DNA of 64,000 bases from Hominisplanchenecus murintestinalis (GTDB lineage: Bacteria; Bacillota; Clostridia; Lachnospirales; Lachnospiraceae). Positions within the stretch are counted from its first letter, which is position 1. Each line of letters begins with the position of its first letter. The stretch is taken from assembly GCA_004793585.1 (NCBI GenBank), contig SRZB01000003.1, positions 62,001 through 126,000 of the forward strand, written 5' to 3'. Both the position numbers and the translations under genes were made by a program. Of the stretch, positions 62,967-64,000 are shown one piece after another. The notes beneath the pieces were generated by a model, which did not search any database, was not told the DNA's origin, and saw only the letters and a program-made list of their open reading frames with translations.

Positions 62967-63806
62967 ATGTTTGGATACATCACTGTGAACCAGCAAGAGC
63001 TGAAAATAAAAGAATACAACCGCTACCGCGCCTATTACTGTGGCCTGTGCAAATCCTTGCGGGAGCGTCATGGCATAGCCGGACAGATGACGCTGACTTA
63101 TGATATGACTTTTCTTGCCATACTGCTCAGCGGGCTTTATGAGCCGGACAGCTGTTCCGGTCTGGAACGCTGCCTGGTTCATCCATGCAGAAAGCACAAG
63201 ATTCTTTCCAATGAATATACCGCCTATGCCGCGGATATGAATATTCTGCTAGCTTACCACAAATGCATGGATGACTGGCTGGACGACAAAAGCCTCTGGA
63301 AACTTTCTTATGCCCGGCTTCTCAAAAAACGATACAAAACGCTGGAAGCCCGATATCCCAGACAAGTACAGGCCATAAACATTTATATGGAAAATGTACA
63401 TAACGGCGAAAAATGCCGCCTGGAAGATTTAGATTTGATTTCAGGTTACACAGGCGTTCTTCTTAGTGAGCTTTTTACCTGCAGAGAGGACGAATGGAGC
63501 GCTATCTTAAGACAGATGGGATTCTTCCTGGGAAAATTTATCTATCTTATGGATGCTTATGAAGACCTGGAAGCAGATATAAAGAAAGAACTTTACAATC
63601 CCTGGATATTCTATCGAAACCAGACAGATTTCGAAAAATTCTGCCTGGAAACCCTTCATATGATGGCCGCCGAATGCGCACGCGAATTTGAAAAGCTCCC
63701 TATTCTTATGGACGCAGAAATCCTTCGAAATATCCTGTATTCCGGTCTTTGGTCAAAATATGAAATGATTCAGAAAAACTATAAGGAAGAGAAAGAAGAA
63801 AAATAA
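62967..63806 (+). CDS. DUF5685 family protein
   Basis: A 279-residue soluble protein, mostly helical. It starts [20 protein letters not shown] and has a CxxC in [12 protein letters not shown], then [29 protein letters not shown] and [20 protein letters not shown]. The Asp-rich helices and conserved Cys recall metal-binding or isoprenoid-synthase-like helical bundles. The DUF5685 label is by pattern and position next to a J-domain gene. Its stop overlaps the start of that gene (TAATG), so the two are coupled and may act together in protein folding or cofactor handling. This is inference. Confidence 0.83.
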   Translation: MFGYITVNQQELKIKEYNRYRAYYCGLCKSLRERHGIAGQMTLTYDMTFLAILLSGLYEPDSCSGLERCLVHPCRKHKILSNEYTAYAADMNILLAYHKCMDDWLDDKSLWKLSYARLLKKRYKTLEARYPRQVQAINIYMENVHNGEKCRLEDLDLISGYTGVLLSELFTCREDEWSAILRQMGFFLGKFIYLMDAYEDLEADIKKELYNPWIFYRNQTDFEKFCLETLHMMAAECAREFEKLPILMDAEILRNILYSGLWSKYEMIQKNYKEEKEEK

Positions 63807-64000
63807 TGTCAGACCCTTACAAAATCTTGGGCGTCAGCCGCGATGCCTCTAACGATGAAATAAAAAAAGCATATAGGAACCTAAGCCGTAAATATCATCC
63901 TGATGCAAATATAAACGCTCCGCATCCCGAAACTGCCGAAGAAAAATTCAAAGAAATCCAGCAGGCATACCGCCAGATTATGGATGAAAGGGAACACGGC
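63806..64000 (+). CDS. J-domain protein, 5' part
   Basis: The gene starts with ATG 63806 inside the stop of the previous gene and runs off the window edge. The 65 residues seen make a J-domain: [35 protein letters not shown] with the HPD motif that stimulates DnaK, and [14 protein letters not shown]. Whether the rest contains zinc repeats or a membrane anchor is unknown, so DnaJ itself cannot be claimed. Confidence 0.88.
   Translation, partial: MSDPYKILGVSRDASNDEIKKAYRNLSRKYHPDANINAPHPETAEEKFKEIQQAYRQIMDEREHG

Overview
The window reads as a chromosomal segment of a gut Firmicute, most likely a Lachnospiraceae close to the Ruminococcus gnavus/torques or Blautia group. This is inference from gene content: an NADP-type glutamate dehydrogenase, an FMN-riboswitch-controlled RibU, QueH, CwlD/SPOR-type amidases, glucan-binding cell-wall repeats, and two very large secreted mucin-attacking enzymes. 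No species-level claim can be made from the sequence alone.

Layout. 1-2.9 kb: an OmpR-type two-component pair and queH, all on the minus strand. 3.0-10.5 kb: an SsuB/TauB-like ABC ATPase gene and its permease (plus strand), with the ATPase cut inside its Walker A codons by a 5,969-bp element. The element carries a large serine recombinase, a sugar-type binding lipoprotein, a hybrid histidine kinase and a small basic ORF. 10.6-19 kb: UDP-glucose dehydrogenase, then a 1,831-residue M60-type mucinase with a dockerin-like module, and a secreted partner with a possible cohesin-like N-terminus. 19-26.4 kb: a minus-strand envelope glycan cluster (glycosyltransferases, WbaP-type phosphosugar transferase, two membrane proteins, choline/glucan-binding amidase). 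26.5-32.9 kb: cca, a SPOR amidase, an Na+ symporter and a P-type ATPase. 33-37 kb: gdhA, a uracil permease and lrgAB (plus strand). 37-43 kb: a 1,970-residue GH101 endo-alpha-N-acetylgalactosaminidase. 43-49.8 kb: tRNA-Gly, nitroreductase-like, DJ-1/PfpI, CYTH, polysaccharide deacetylase, endonuclease/phosphatase-fold and GNAT genes. 49.9-52.8 kb: an ArsR-MATE drug-efflux unit with twin palindromic operators, next to decayed mobile-element gene fragments. 52.8-64 kb: FMN riboswitch and ribU, a small ORF, a DRE-TIM aldolase-like gene, rarA with a deacetylase, an FN3 secreted protein, a DUF624 protein, an alpha/beta hydrolase with DUF1002, a TtcA-like protein, flavodoxin, zinc ribbon, DUF5685 and the start of a J-domain gene.

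The most notable system is the element at 3139-9113. Its ends share the 6-bp core CGGTAA. Joining them regenerates both a 255-residue ATPase with an intact P-loop and a 48-bp attP with two nested inverted repeats centred on AA. The integrase is the last gene of an operon that begins with the sensor kinase and the binding protein, so its expression may be tied to transcription of the sensory cargo. Whether excision happens in the cell, and whether it acts as a switch for the transporter, is inference.

The M60 peptidase and GH101 glycosidase act on the two parts of mucin (peptide backbone and core-1 O-glycan), which points to a mucus-associated life. The envelope genes around them fit a bacterium that invests in surface glycans and secreted multi-domain proteins.
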